Shown here in pieces: positions 6,771 to 14,115 of a DNA stretch of 24,675 nucleotides. Position 1 is the first letter of the stretch. Each line of letters opens with the position of its first letter. The notes under the pieces were generated by a model, which saw only the letters and a program-made list of their open reading frames with translations, was not told the origin of the DNA and searched no databases. Source of the stretch: UBA2965 sp036526135. GTDB lineage: Bacteria > Pseudomonadota > Gammaproteobacteria > Pseudomonadales > Azotimanducaceae. Location: the NCBI GenBank assembly GCA_036526135.1, contig DATCZA010000016.1, positions 1 through 24,675 of the forward strand. The letters are read 5' to 3'. The position numbers and the translations under genes were made by a program.

Positions 6771-7855
6771 GAGGCCGTCGCCTCGATCAGCGCGCCGCCC
6801 AGGCAAACGTCGCCGTCGTAGAAACACACGTACTGGCCCGGGGTAACTGCCCGCTGGGGTTGCTCGAAGCGCACCAGAAGGCGACCGTCGGCTCGGTGGC
6901 TGACCAGGCAGGGTTGGTCCGTCTGACGGTAGCGGACCTTCGCCGTGCATTGCCTGGGAAGCTCGGGCTCCGGTGCCAGCCAGTTCGTCTCGCCGGCCGC
7001 CAGCCACTCGCTGAGCAGGTCCTCTTCGCTCTGAGACACTACGAGCGTGTTGCCGTCCGTGACCTTGTCCACCACGTACCACGGCGCTTCGGGACGTCCT
7101 GCCAGGCCGCCGATGCCCAGCCCCTGACGCTGGCCCAGGGTGTAGTAGGCGAGGCCCAGGTGCTCGCCCACGGTCATTGCCTGGGTGTCCTTGATGGGGC
7201 CCGGCCGGCTTGGGAGATAGCGTTGCAGGAAGTCCCGGAAGCGTCGCTCACCGATGAAGCAGATGCCCGTGCTGTCCTTCTTGCCCGAGTTTTCGAATCC
7301 TGCCTGAGCGGCAATGGCACGTACCTCGGTTTTGGTCAGCGCGCCAAGGGGAAAGAGGCACCTGGCGAGCTCCTCAGCCGGGACGGCCTGTAAGAAGTAG
7401 CTCTGGTCCTTGTTTTCATCCACGCCCTTGAGCAGGACGAAGCGGCCGTCCTGCATGGCGCCACGCACGTAGTGCCCCGTGGCGATCATGTCCGCGCCGA
7501 GGGCGCGGGCGTAGTCTGCGAACTGCTTGAATTTGATCTCGCGGTTGCAGAGCACGTCGGGATTCGGCGTGCGGCCCGCGTCGTACTCGGCGAGAAAGTG
7601 CTCGAAGACGTTGTCCCAGTACTCGGCAGCGAAGTTCGCCAGGTGCAGAGTTATGCCCAGGCGTTCGGCGACCCGTTGGGCGTCGGCCAGATCCTCTTTG
7701 GCCGTGCAGTACTCGGTGCCGTCGTCCTCTTCCCAGTTCTTCATGAACAGGCCCTCCACGGCGTACCCCTCCTGCAGGAGCAGGAGGGCGGCGACGGAGG
7801 AGTCGACACCGCCCGACATGCCGACGATGACTTTGGTTTGCCTGGGAGTTGCCAC
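6767..7855 (-). CDS. mnmA: tRNA-specific 2-thiouridylase MnmA
   Basis: This 362-residue enzyme puts sulfur on the wobble uridine 34 of tRNA-Lys, -Glu and -Gln. The PP-loop ATP site SGGVDSS is at 14-20. The two catalytic cysteines are Cys103 (PNPDVLCNREIKF) and Cys199 (STGICFIGER), positioned as in E. coli (102 and 199). GTG 7855 is used because the family N-terminus lies just before KVIVGMSGG and no ATG precedes it; the ribosome site is weak. It starts the operon mnmA-hflD-purB-GNAT. Its sulfur donor TusE and the TusBCD relay are encoded at the other end of this window. Confidence 0.96.
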   Translation of the reverse strand: MATPRQTKVIVGMSGGVDSSVAALLLLQEGYAVEGLFMKNWEEDDGTEYCTAKEDLADAQRVAERLGITLHLANFAAEYWDNVFEHFLAEYDAGRTPNPDVLCNREIKFKQFADYARALGADMIATGHYVRGAMQDGRFVLLKGVDENKDQSYFLQAVPAEELARCLFPLGALTKTEVRAIAAQAGFENSGKKDSTGICFIGERRFRDFLQRYLPSRPGPIKDTQAMTVGEHLGLAYYTLGQRQGLGIGGLAGRPEAPWYVVDKVTDGNTLVVSQSEEDLLSEWLAAGETNWLAPEPELPRQCTAKVRYRQTDQPCLVSHRADGRLLVRFEQPQRAVTPGQYVCFYDGDVCLGGALIEATAS

Positions 7856-7894
7856 TTCAGGGGTGCGTGCAGCACTGCTGTGTGAAGGATGGCC

Positions 7895-7900
7895 ATTCTA
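7895..7900 (-). promoter_or_regulatory. Candidate -10 of the mnmA operon
   Basis: TAGAAT follows a run of G on the minus strand (GGGGGTAGAATGG), the same context as the -10 boxes of moaC and icd. The predicted start near 7888 gives a leader of about 33 bases. The -35 is not recognisable. Confidence 0.4.
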
Positions 7901-7944
7901 CCCCCAAGCAGGGGTTCTTGCCCGCCCGACAGCCCGTTGGGGGC

Positions 7945-7950
7945 TATAAT
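7945..7950 (+). promoter_or_regulatory. Consensus -10 (TATAAT) of moaC
   Basis: A perfect TATAAT in the context GGGGGCTATAATGCG ends 6 bases before the moaC ATG at 7957. The expected transcript start therefore falls on or next to the start codon, which predicts a leaderless mRNA. The -35 is weak (TTGCCC at 7918-7923 is too far, 21 bp). Confidence 0.5.
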
Positions 7951-7956
7951 GCGACC

Positions 7957-8433
7957 ATGAGCAAGCTTACCCATCTCAATGCCGCGGGCGAGGCGAGCAT
8001 GGTCGACGTCTCCGGCAAGTCCGAGACGCTGCGGCGCGCCGTGGCCCGGGGGATCGTGCGGATGGCGCCGGAGACCCTTCGCGAGATCCTGCAGTCGGGG
8101 GTTCCCAAGGGTGACGTCATTGCCGTCGCCCGCGTAGCCGGCATTCAGGCCGCCAAACGGTGCGCGGATCTCATTCCGCTTTGCCATCCGTTGCCGCTCA
8201 CCAAGGTGGCTCTGGATTTCAGCCCGGCCGGCGACGACGGTCTCGAGGTTACCGCCGAGTGCGTGGTCACGGGCCAGACCGGGGTCGAGATGGAAGCCCT
8301 GACCGCCGTCAGCGTGGCTGCGCTGACGGTCTATGACATGTGCAAAGCCATCGACCGGGGCATGGTCATCGAGTCCGTGTGCCTGGTGAGCAAAGAAGGC
8401 GGCCGCAGCGGCACCTGGGAACGCACGCCGTGA
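7957..8433 (+). CDS. moaC: Cyclic pyranopterin monophosphate synthase MoaC
   Basis: The 158-residue protein (E. coli 161) completes conversion of the GTP-derived intermediate made by MoaA into cyclic pyranopterin monophosphate for molybdenum cofactor. Conserved blocks are DLIPLCHPL (71-79), TGVEMEALTAVSVAALT and YDMCKA with the catalytic Asp127 and Lys130. ATG 7957 matches the family start; an upstream extension to 7849 is not conserved and contains the promoter. moaC is divergent from mnmA (101 bp) and heads moaC-moaD-moaE; moaA is not in the window. I see no ribosome site, and a -10 box sits immediately upstream. Confidence 0.96.
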   Translation: MSKLTHLNAAGEASMVDVSGKSETLRRAVARGIVRMAPETLREILQSGVPKGDVIAVARVAGIQAAKRCADLIPLCHPLPLTKVALDFSPAGDDGLEVTAECVVTGQTGVEMEALTAVSVAALTVYDMCKAIDRGMVIESVCLVSKEGGRSGTWERTP

Positions 8434-8687
8434 TTCCCGTCCGTGTTCTGTTTTTCGCTTCTCTCAGGGAAGCCGTCGGTCGCGAGGAGGTCTTCCTCGA
8501 GCTGCCGGATTCGGCGCGGATCGACGACCTGCTCGCCTCGCTGGATGACATTCTCAGCGCCGAGGCGATGGCAGCGCTGCGGGCGGAAAACGTTCGCCTG
8601 GCCGTCAACCAGGAGATGCTGACGGCCCCTGGGCGGCTTCGTCCCAACGATGAGGTCGCCTTCCTCCCGCCGGTAACGGGGGGCTGA
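8430..8687 (+). CDS. moaD: Molybdopterin synthase small (sulfur-carrier) subunit MoaD
   Basis: This 85-residue ubiquitin-fold protein carries a C-terminal thiocarboxylate that supplies sulfur to molybdopterin. It ends in PPVTGG, the diglycine tail that is adenylated by MoeB and then sulfurated. The GTG start at 8430 overlaps the moaC stop as GTGA, so translation is probably coupled, and the N-terminus IPVRVLFFASLRE is typical of MoaD. Frames beginning further upstream read moaC in the wrong frame and are discarded. The stop is 2 bases before moaE, its partner subunit. Confidence 0.94.
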   Translation: MIPVRVLFFASLREAVGREEVFLELPDSARIDDLLASLDDILSAEAMAALRAENVRLAVNQEMLTAPGRLRPNDEVAFLPPVTGG

Positions 8688-8689
8688 CC

Positions 8690-9169
8690 GTGCATTCCGA
8701 GGTTCGAATTCAGGAAGCGGATTTCAGCGTGGCGGCACAGTGGGAGGCGCTGCGCGGGCGCGCGTCGGGCGAGGTTGGCGCGGTAGCGAGCTTTGTCGGG
8801 CTCGTGAGGGACCGCGATCCTGATGCGCCCATCCAGGGTCTGTATCTCGAGCATTATCCCGGCATGACGGAAGCGAGCATCGGTAAGATTCTCGACGAGA
8901 CCGCATCACGCTGGCCCATCCTGGACATCGTGGTCATTCACCGCGTGGGTGGCCTCGAACCCGGCGACCAGATCGTGTTCGTGCAGGTGGCGGCCGCGCA
9001 CCGCCCGGCAGCCTTCGCTGCCTGCGAGTTCGTCATGGACTATCTGAAAACCGACGCCGTGCTGTGGAAGCGGGAGCGGCTGATGGAAGGCGAGCGCTGG
9101 ATCGAGGCGACCGGGGACGACCGTCGCCGTGTCGCCCGATGGAAGGCCGACCCGGTCGGCGATTCCTGA
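8690..9169 (+). CDS. moaE: Molybdopterin synthase catalytic (large) subunit MoaE
   Basis: The 159-residue protein binds cyclic pyranopterin monophosphate and, with two MoaD thiocarboxylates, makes the dithiolene of molybdopterin. The segment FVMDYLKTDAVLWKRE holds Lys120 and Lys127, equivalent to the catalytic Lys119 and Lys126 of E. coli. GASFVG-like AVASFVGLVRD (31-41) and the LEHYPGM motif are also present. The start is GTG 8690, 2 bases after the moaD stop. It is the last gene of the moaCDE operon; icd follows after 125 bp with its own promoter, and no terminator hairpin is obvious in between. Confidence 0.95.
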   Translation: MHSEVRIQEADFSVAAQWEALRGRASGEVGAVASFVGLVRDRDPDAPIQGLYLEHYPGMTEASIGKILDETASRWPILDIVVIHRVGGLEPGDQIVFVQVAAAHRPAAFAACEFVMDYLKTDAVLWKRERLMEGERWIEATGDDRRRVARWKADPVGDS

Positions 9170-9198
9170 TACCCACTGCACAGCCTCGTCGGAAGGGC

Positions 9199-9204
9199 TA
9201 TAAT
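9199..9204 (+). promoter_or_regulatory. Consensus -10 (TATAAT) of icd
   Basis: TATAAT in the context AGGGCTATAATCTCG is nearly identical to the moaC -10 context. The -35 is weak (CTGCAC at 9176-9181, 17-bp spacer). The predicted start near 9211 gives a leader of about 84 bases that contains two tandem 10-mers (9231-9240 and 9241-9250, one mismatch) and a good ribosome site GGAG at 9285-9288. Confidence 0.55.
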
Positions 9205-9230
9205 CTCGCGCCTTTTTCCGGTGCGCCTTT

Positions 9231-9250
9231 CCATCGCGACCTATCGCGAC
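9231..9250 (+). repeat. Tandem 10-bp repeat in the icd leader
   Basis: CCATCGCGAC is followed directly by CTATCGCGAC, nine of ten bases identical. Both lie between the icd -10 and its ribosome site. They might form a binding site or be a slippage duplication; nothing more can be said. Confidence 0.45.
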
Positions 9251-9294
9251 GGGTCAAGGCTGTTACCCAAACGGATTTCCAAACGGAGCTTTAG

Positions 9295-10551
9295 ATGACC
9301 TATCAGCACATCGAAGTGCCCGCTGACGGCGAGAAGATCACCGTCAACGCAGATGATTCACTGAACATCCCCGACAACCCGATCATCCCTTTCATCGAGG
9401 GGGACGGCATCGGGGTCGACATCACCCCGGTCATGAAGGACGTGGTGGACGCCGCGGTGGCCAAGGCCTACGGCGGCAGCCGCAGGATCCACTGGATGGA
9501 GATCTACTCCGGCGAGAAATCCCTGGAGGTCTACGGGGAAGACGAGTGGCTGCCGGCGGAGACCCTCGACGCCATGCGGGAGTTCATCATCGGGATCAAG
9601 GGCCCCATGACCACGCCGGTGGGCGGCGGCATCCGGTCTTTGAACGTCGCTCTGCGACAGGAGCTGGACCTGTATGTCTGTCAGCGTCCGGTGCGCTGGT
9701 TCCAGGGTGTCCCCAGCCCGGTGGTGGCCCCAGAGAAGACGGACATGGTCATCTTCAGAGAAAACACCGAGGACATCTACGCGGGCGTGGAATGGGAGGC
9801 GGATTCGGAAGGGGCCGATAAGCTCATCGCTTTCCTGCGCGACGAGATGGGGGTCAACAAGATCCGCTTTCCTCAGCACTGCGGCATAGGCATCAAGCCC
9901 GTTTCCGTCGAGGGCAGCAAGCGCCTGATCCGCAAAGCCCTTCAGTACGTCATCGAGGAGGACCGGGACTCGCTGACCTTCGTGCACAAGGGCAACATCA
10001 TGAAGTTCACCGAGGGCGCCTTCAAGGATTGGGGCTACGAGCTAGCCGCGGAGGAGTTCGGCGCGACCCCGCTGGACGGCGGCCCCTGGCATGAGCTGAC
10101 CAACCCCCGCACGGGCAAGCGGGTCATCATCAAAGACGTGATCGCCGATGCCATGCTGCAGCAGATCCTCACCCGGCCAGACGAGTACGACGTGATCGCC
10201 ACCATGAATCTGAACGGCGACTACCTGTCCGATGCCCTGGCCGCTCAGGTCGGCGGTATCGGTATCGCGCCTGGTGCCAACATCGGCGACACCATCGCGC
10301 TGTTCGAAGCGACCCACGGCACCGCGCCGAAGTACGCCGGGCAGGACAAGGTGAATCCCGGCTCGCTGGTGCTCTCGGCAGAGATGATGCTCCGCCACAT
10401 GGGGTGGCGCGAGGCCGCCGACCTGATCATTCAGGGTGTGGAAGGCGCCATTGGCGAGCGGACGGTGACCTACGATTTCGAGCGCCTGATGAGCGGCGCG
10501 ACGTTGTTGAAGTGCTCGGAATTCGGTCAGGCCATCGTTGCTAAGATGTAG
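9295..10551 (+). CDS. icd: NADP-dependent isocitrate dehydrogenase
   Basis: The 418-residue homodimeric enzyme (E. coli 416) converts isocitrate to 2-oxoglutarate in the citric acid cycle. It aligns along its whole length with enteric Icd: IEGDGIGVD (34-42), GGGIRSLNVALRQ (110-122) with Ser115 equivalent to the AceK-phosphorylated Ser113, the Mg site around DVIADAMLQQ and NLNGDYLSDALAA, and the NADP-binding GTAPKYAGQDKVNPGS. ATG 9295 has GGAG 6 bases upstream. It is monocistronic and its last 11 bases overlap the 3' end of convergent cspD. With aceA in the same window, both branch-point enzymes for isocitrate are encoded here. Confidence 0.97.
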   Translation: MTYQHIEVPADGEKITVNADDSLNIPDNPIIPFIEGDGIGVDITPVMKDVVDAAVAKAYGGSRRIHWMEIYSGEKSLEVYGEDEWLPAETLDAMREFIIGIKGPMTTPVGGGIRSLNVALRQELDLYVCQRPVRWFQGVPSPVVAPEKTDMVIFRENTEDIYAGVEWEADSEGADKLIAFLRDEMGVNKIRFPQHCGIGIKPVSVEGSKRLIRKALQYVIEEDRDSLTFVHKGNIMKFTEGAFKDWGYELAAEEFGATPLDGGPWHELTNPRTGKRVIIKDVIADAMLQQILTRPDEYDVIATMNLNGDYLSDALAAQVGGIGIAPGANIGDTIALFEATHGTAPKYAGQDKVNPGSLVLSAEMMLRHMGWREAADLIIQGVEGAIGERTVTYDFERLMSGATLLKCSEFGQAIVAKM

Positions 10552-10861
10552 CCTCGCGAGAGGTTTCTCGGGCCGGTGGAGAGGCCTCTGCCGGTCCGGG
10601 ATCAGCTGCCGCGCTCTCGTCGACGGGGGCGTCCTCGCCTGAATCCTCGGATTCAATCGCCTCCGCGCGTATGTTGATGGCGTGCAGGCCTTTAGGGCCC
10701 TCTAGAATGTCGAACTCCACGTCCTGGCCGGCCTTGAGAGTCTTGTAGCCGTCCATCTGAATGGAAGAGTAGTGCGCAAACAGATCGTCGCCACCGCCGT
10801 CGGGCAGGATAAATCCGTACCCCTTGGCATTGTTAAACCACTTTACTTTTCCCATCGCCAT
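10541..10861 (-). CDS. cspD: Cold-shock-domain protein, CspD-like, with acidic C-terminal tail
   Basis: The 106-residue protein has one cold-shock domain (about 1-70) with RNP1 KGYGFI (13-18) and RNP2-like DLFAHYS (26-32), very close to E. coli CspD, a single-strand nucleic acid binder that inhibits replication and is induced in stationary phase. Residues 70-106 are an added low-complexity tail rich in Glu, Asp, Ala, Ser and Pro. E. coli CspD has 74 residues. ATG 10861 has GGGGG 5 bases upstream; a second in-frame ATG at 10855 is possible. The stop lies inside icd, a convergent 11-bp overlap. It is divergent from clpS, the usual placement for cspD. Confidence 0.9.
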   Translation of the reverse strand: MAMGKVKWFNNAKGYGFILPDGGGDDLFAHYSSIQMDGYKTLKAGQDVEFDILEGPKGLHAINIRAEAIESEDSGEDAPVDESAAADPGPAEASPPARETSREATS

Positions 10862-10926
10862 GGAGACCCCCTAGCAGCCACGAACACAACGCCCATCCTT
10901 GTGCGTACCTCGGCCCTGCCGCCCAA

Positions 10927-10945
10927 ACTGCGCGAAGCGCGCAGT
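10927..10945. promoter_or_regulatory. Perfect inverted repeat in the cspD-clpS divergent region
   Basis: ACTGCGCG-AAG-CGCGCAGT is an 8-bp perfect stem with a 3-base centre, followed on the plus strand by GTGTTG. It lies about 30 bp upstream of the clpS -10 and 66 bp upstream of the cspD ATG. It could be an operator serving both genes or a hairpin near the 5' end of the cspD mRNA. No U-tract follows on either strand, so a terminator is unlikely. Confidence 0.45.
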
Positions 10946-10975
10946 GTTGCGCATCTTTGTACCCGTCCCGCCGCG

Positions 10976-10981
10976 TATAAT
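10976..10981 (+). promoter_or_regulatory. Consensus -10 (TATAAT) of clpS-clpA
   Basis: TATAAT lies 116 bases before the clpS ATG in the context CCGCGTATAATCG. No clear -35 is present at normal spacing. The leader would be about 110 bases. Confidence 0.45.
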
Positions 10982-11097
10982 CGAACGGTCACAAGTTGCA
11001 GCTCCCCTATGAGCCCGACTTTCCATGGATTTTCGGGCTTAGTCAAGGCCCGGGGATGCTTGTATCATCGTGCTGCCGCCCACATGAACGAGGAGCA

Positions 11098-11490
11098 ATG
11101 GAGCCAACAAATCGTTCCCAGATACCGCCCAGGGTTCTGAAGAGCGACCCGTTGCAAGCGCAATCCGGCGAGGGTGACGCGGACGACAGCTCCGATTCGG
11201 GGCTCGCGACGGTCACCGCCAAGCCGGAGCTCAAGCGCCCGCCGATGTACAAGGTGGTGCTGCTGAACGACGATTACACGCCCATGGAGTTCGTCGTGCA
11301 CGTGCTGGAGATCTTTTTTGCCATGGATCGCGAGAAAGCGACGCAGATCATGCTCACGGTGCACACCCAGGGCGCGGCGGTGGTGGGGATCTATCCCCGC
11401 GACATTGCTGAAACTAAATCCGAGCAAGTGAATCAATATGCTCAGGAGAATCAGCATCCGCTGATCTCGACGATAGAGATGACCGATTGA
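11098..11490 (+). CDS. clpS: ATP-dependent Clp protease adaptor ClpS
   Basis: The 130-residue adaptor binds proteins with N-terminal Leu, Phe, Trp or Tyr and hands them to ClpAP. The core begins near residue 44 (PPMYKVVLLNDDYTPMEFVV); the NDD motif lines the N-degron pocket, and MLTVHTQG carries the conserved histidine. IYPRDIAETK and QHPLISTIE close the domain. The first 40 or so residues are a flexible Ser/Asp-rich arm, longer than in E. coli (106 residues in total). ATG 11098 is preceded by GAGGAG at a rather short distance of 2 bases; longer in-frame starts are not conserved. clpA follows after 33 bp. Confidence 0.94.
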   Translation: MEPTNRSQIPPRVLKSDPLQAQSGEGDADDSSDSGLATVTAKPELKRPPMYKVVLLNDDYTPMEFVVHVLEIFFAMDREKATQIMLTVHTQGAAVVGIYPRDIAETKSEQVNQYAQENQHPLISTIEMTD

Positions 11491-11523
11491 TCACCGAACA
11501 CAGGACGAAGCCAGACACACCTC

Positions 11524-13815
11524 ATGCTGAGTAAAGATTTAGAAGTTACCCTGAACGAAGCGTTCCGCGCTGCCAAAGCCAAGCGTCACGAGTTCATGAC
11601 CGTCGAGCACCTGCTGCTGGCGCTGCTGGACAACAAGGTCGCCTTGGACGTGCTCGAGAAGGTGGGCGTGGACGTCGATCGGTTGCGCAAGGACCTTTCG
11701 GAGTACATCGAGAGCACCACGCCGCTCATTCCGGCCGGAGACTCCGACCGGGAGACCCAGCCGACGCTCGGCTTCCAGCGGGTTCTGCAGCGCGCCGTGT
11801 TCCACGTCCAGTCGTCGGGGCGCAAGGAGGTCACCGGCGGGAACGTGCTCGTTGCGATATTCAGCGAGCAGGAAAGCCAGGCGGTGTTCTTCTTGAAGCA
11901 GCAGAACGTCGCGCGCATCGACGTCGTTAACTACATCGCCCATGGCATCTCCAAGGTCTTCGGCGAAGGAGAATCCGGGGAGCCCGCGGCCGAGCAGGAA
12001 GAGGAAGGCGCCGGCGAAGAGGCCCAGCAGAGCGCCCTGGAAGCTTTCGCAACGAACCTCAACGATCAGGCACGCAACGGGCGCATCGATCCGCTCGTGG
12101 GCCGGGATGCTGAGCTGGAGCGGGTCATTCAGGTGCTTTGCCGGCGGCGCAAGAACAACCCGCTGCTCGTCGGCGAGTCGGGCGTGGGGAAGACGGCCAT
12201 CGCCGAGGGTTTGGCCAAGCGCATCGTGGACGGCCAGGTGCCCGAGGTGGTCTCCGACAGCACCATCTACGCGCTCGACATGGGCGCGCTGCTGGCAGGC
12301 ACCAAGTATCGCGGCGATTTCGAAAAGCGTTTCAAGCTCGTTCTGGCCGAACTGAAAAAGCAGGAAGGCAGCATCCTCTTCATCGACGAGGTGCACACGA
12401 TCATCGGCGCCGGTGCTGCCAGCGGCGGCGTGATGGACGCGTCGAACCTGCTCAAACCGCTTCTGACTTCCGGCGACATCCGCTGCATGGGGTCCACTAC
12501 CTATCAGGAGTATCGCGGGATTTTCGACAAGGATCGGGCGCTGTCCCGGCGTTTCCAGAAAATCGACATCACCGAGCCGGACGTCAACGACACCTACAAC
12601 ATTCTCAAGGGGCTGAAATCACGGTTCGAGGACCACTACCACATCCGCTATACGGACAAGGCGCTGCGTGCGGCTGCCGAGCTTGCAGACCGGTACATCA
12701 CCGACCGCTTCCAGCCGGACAAAGCCATCGACGTCATCGACGAGGCCGGCGCAGCCCAGCTGCTGCTCGCTCCCAGCAAGCGCAAGAAGAGCATCGGAGC
12801 GACCGACGTGGAGCAGGTCGTGGCGAAGATCGCGCGGATCCCGTCGACCCAGGTGACCAGCTCGGACAAGGAGGCGCTGCGCAACCTGGATGCCAAGCTG
12901 AAGATGGTGGTGTTCGGTCAGGACGAGGCCATCGATTCGCTCGCTTCGGCCATCAAGCTCTCCCGCGCGGGCTTGAAGTCCGGTGAGAAACCCATCGGCT
13001 CGTTCCTGTTTGCCGGCCCTACGGGCGTGGGCAAGACGGAGGTCTGCCGCCAGCTGGCAAACATCATGGGAGTGGAGCTGCTGCGCTACGACATGTCGGA
13101 GTACATGGAGCGGCACACGGTCTCCAGACTCATCGGGGCGCCGCCGGGATACGTGGGCTTCGACCAGGGCGGCCTGCTTACCGAGGCGGTTACCAAGCAT
13201 CCCCACAGCATCGTGCTGCTGGACGAGATCGAGAAGGCCCATCCGGAAGTCTTCAACCTGCTGCTGCAGGTCATGGACCACGGAACGCTCACCGACAACA
13301 ACGGCCGGAAGGCCGATTTCCGCAACGTGGTGCTGGTCATGACCACCAACGCGGGGGCCCAGGACATGAGCCGGCCCTCCATCGGCTTCACTCAGCAGGA
13401 CCACACCTCGGACGCGATGGAGGCCATCAAGAAGCTGTTCACGCCGGAATTCCGCAATCGGCTCGACGGCATCATTCAGTTCCACTCCCTGCCCAAAGAG
13501 GTCATCAAGACGGTGGTGGACAAGTTCCTCATCGAGCTCCAGGCCCAGCTGGACGACAAGAAAGTCACCCTGGAGGTGGACGATGCTGCGAGGGAGTGGC
13601 TCGTCGTCGAGGGCTACGACGAGAAGATGGGCGCCCGGCCCATGCAGCGGTTGATTCAGGAGCGCATCAAGCGCCAGCTGGCCGAAGACGTGCTGTTCGG
13701 TGCGCTGTCGAAGAATGGCGGGACCGTTTACGTCACGGTCAAAGACGGCGACCTGCACCTGCGCTGCGAAGCGCCCGAAGGGTCCGCCGACAAGACGCCG
13801 GCGGCGACCACTTGA
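11524..13815 (+). CDS. clpA: ATP-dependent Clp protease ATP-binding subunit ClpA
   Basis: This 763-residue AAA+ unfoldase (E. coli 758) feeds substrates to the ClpP peptidase. The Clp N-domain repeats, which dock ClpS, occupy about 1-143, followed by an acidic linker (150-168). AAA module 1 has Walker A GESGVGKT (217-224) and Walker B ILFIDEVH; module 2 has Walker A GPTGVGKT (498-505) and Walker B VLLDEIEKAHPE. The ClpP-binding loop IGF starts near residue 620. There is no middle coiled coil, which separates it from ClpB. The stop is only 3 bases from the stop of convergent infA, so no terminator fits between them. clpP is not in the window. Confidence 0.97.
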   Translation: MLSKDLEVTLNEAFRAAKAKRHEFMTVEHLLLALLDNKVALDVLEKVGVDVDRLRKDLSEYIESTTPLIPAGDSDRETQPTLGFQRVLQRAVFHVQSSGRKEVTGGNVLVAIFSEQESQAVFFLKQQNVARIDVVNYIAHGISKVFGEGESGEPAAEQEEEGAGEEAQQSALEAFATNLNDQARNGRIDPLVGRDAELERVIQVLCRRRKNNPLLVGESGVGKTAIAEGLAKRIVDGQVPEVVSDSTIYALDMGALLAGTKYRGDFEKRFKLVLAELKKQEGSILFIDEVHTIIGAGAASGGVMDASNLLKPLLTSGDIRCMGSTTYQEYRGIFDKDRALSRRFQKIDITEPDVNDTYNILKGLKSRFEDHYHIRYTDKALRAAAELADRYITDRFQPDKAIDVIDEAGAAQLLLAPSKRKKSIGATDVEQVVAKIARIPSTQVTSSDKEALRNLDAKLKMVVFGQDEAIDSLASAIKLSRAGLKSGEKPIGSFLFAGPTGVGKTEVCRQLANIMGVELLRYDMSEYMERHTVSRLIGAPPGYVGFDQGGLLTEAVTKHPHSIVLLDEIEKAHPEVFNLLLQVMDHGTLTDNNGRKADFRNVVLVMTTNAGAQDMSRPSIGFTQQDHTSDAMEAIKKLFTPEFRNRLDGIIQFHSLPKEVIKTVVDKFLIELQAQLDDKKVTLEVDDAAREWLVVEGYDEKMGARPMQRLIQERIKRQLAEDVLFGALSKNGGTVYVTVKDGDLHLRCEAPEGSADKTPAATT

Positions 13816-13818
13816 AGT

Positions 13819-14034
13819 TTATTTGCGGAAGGTGATGCGGCCTTTGCTGAGGTCGTAGGGGGTAAGCTCTACCTTGACCTTGTCGCCGGTGAGGATGCGA
13901 ATGTAATTTTTGCGCATCTTGCCGGAGATGTGCGCGGTGACCACGTGCCCGTTGTCCAGCTCAACTCGGAACATGGTGTTGGGGAGGGTGTCGATCACCG
14001 TTCCCTCCATCTCGATCTGTTCTTCTTTAGCCAT
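13819..14034 (-). CDS. infA: Translation initiation factor IF-1
   Basis: This 71-residue single OB-fold protein occupies the ribosomal A site during initiation. The sequence is almost identical to the enteric factor, for example NTMFRVELDNGHVVTAHISG split by few changes, then GKMRKNYIRILTGDKV and DLSKGRITFRK. ATG 14034 (MAKEEQIEMEG) is the family start, with AGGAG 3 bases upstream; a longer frame to 14085 is not conserved. It is the last gene of the small-protein/aat/bpt/infA run on the minus strand, 81 bp after bpt, and converges with clpA. Confidence 0.97.
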   Translation of the reverse strand: MAKEEQIEMEGTVIDTLPNTMFRVELDNGHVVTAHISGKMRKNYIRILTGDKVKVELTPYDLSKGRITFRK

Positions 14035-14045
14035 ATACTCCTGAC

Positions 14046-14065
14046 GCCGTCCGTTTACGGGCGGC
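14046..14065 (+). terminator. Hairpin in the infA upstream region, weak terminator-like on the plus strand
   Basis: GCCGTCCG-TTTA-CGGGCGGC forms an 8-bp stem with one U-G wobble in plus-strand RNA, followed five bases later by TTTT. It could end clpA transcripts that have run antisense through infA, because clpA has no room for a terminator of its own. In the infA mRNA the same stem contains a C-A mismatch and would lie just before the ribosome site, so a leader role is an alternative. Confidence 0.3.
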
Positions 14066-14115
14066 CCGAATTTTGCGTGCGGCATTCTGCCTCATGGTCC
14101 GGGCACATGCAAAGC

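Noticed and set aside
7856..7956. Molybdenum cofactor riboswitch before moaC
   Set aside because: The moaC -10 abuts the start codon, leaving no transcribed leader, and the 101-bp gap shows no such fold.
8701..8711. GGTTCGAATTC, resembling a tRNA T-arm
   Set aside because: It lies inside moaE and no acceptor, D or anticodon arms can be paired around it.
13816..13818. tRNA-Ser between clpA and infA, as in E. coli
   Set aside because: Only 3 bases separate the genes; no tRNA is present.
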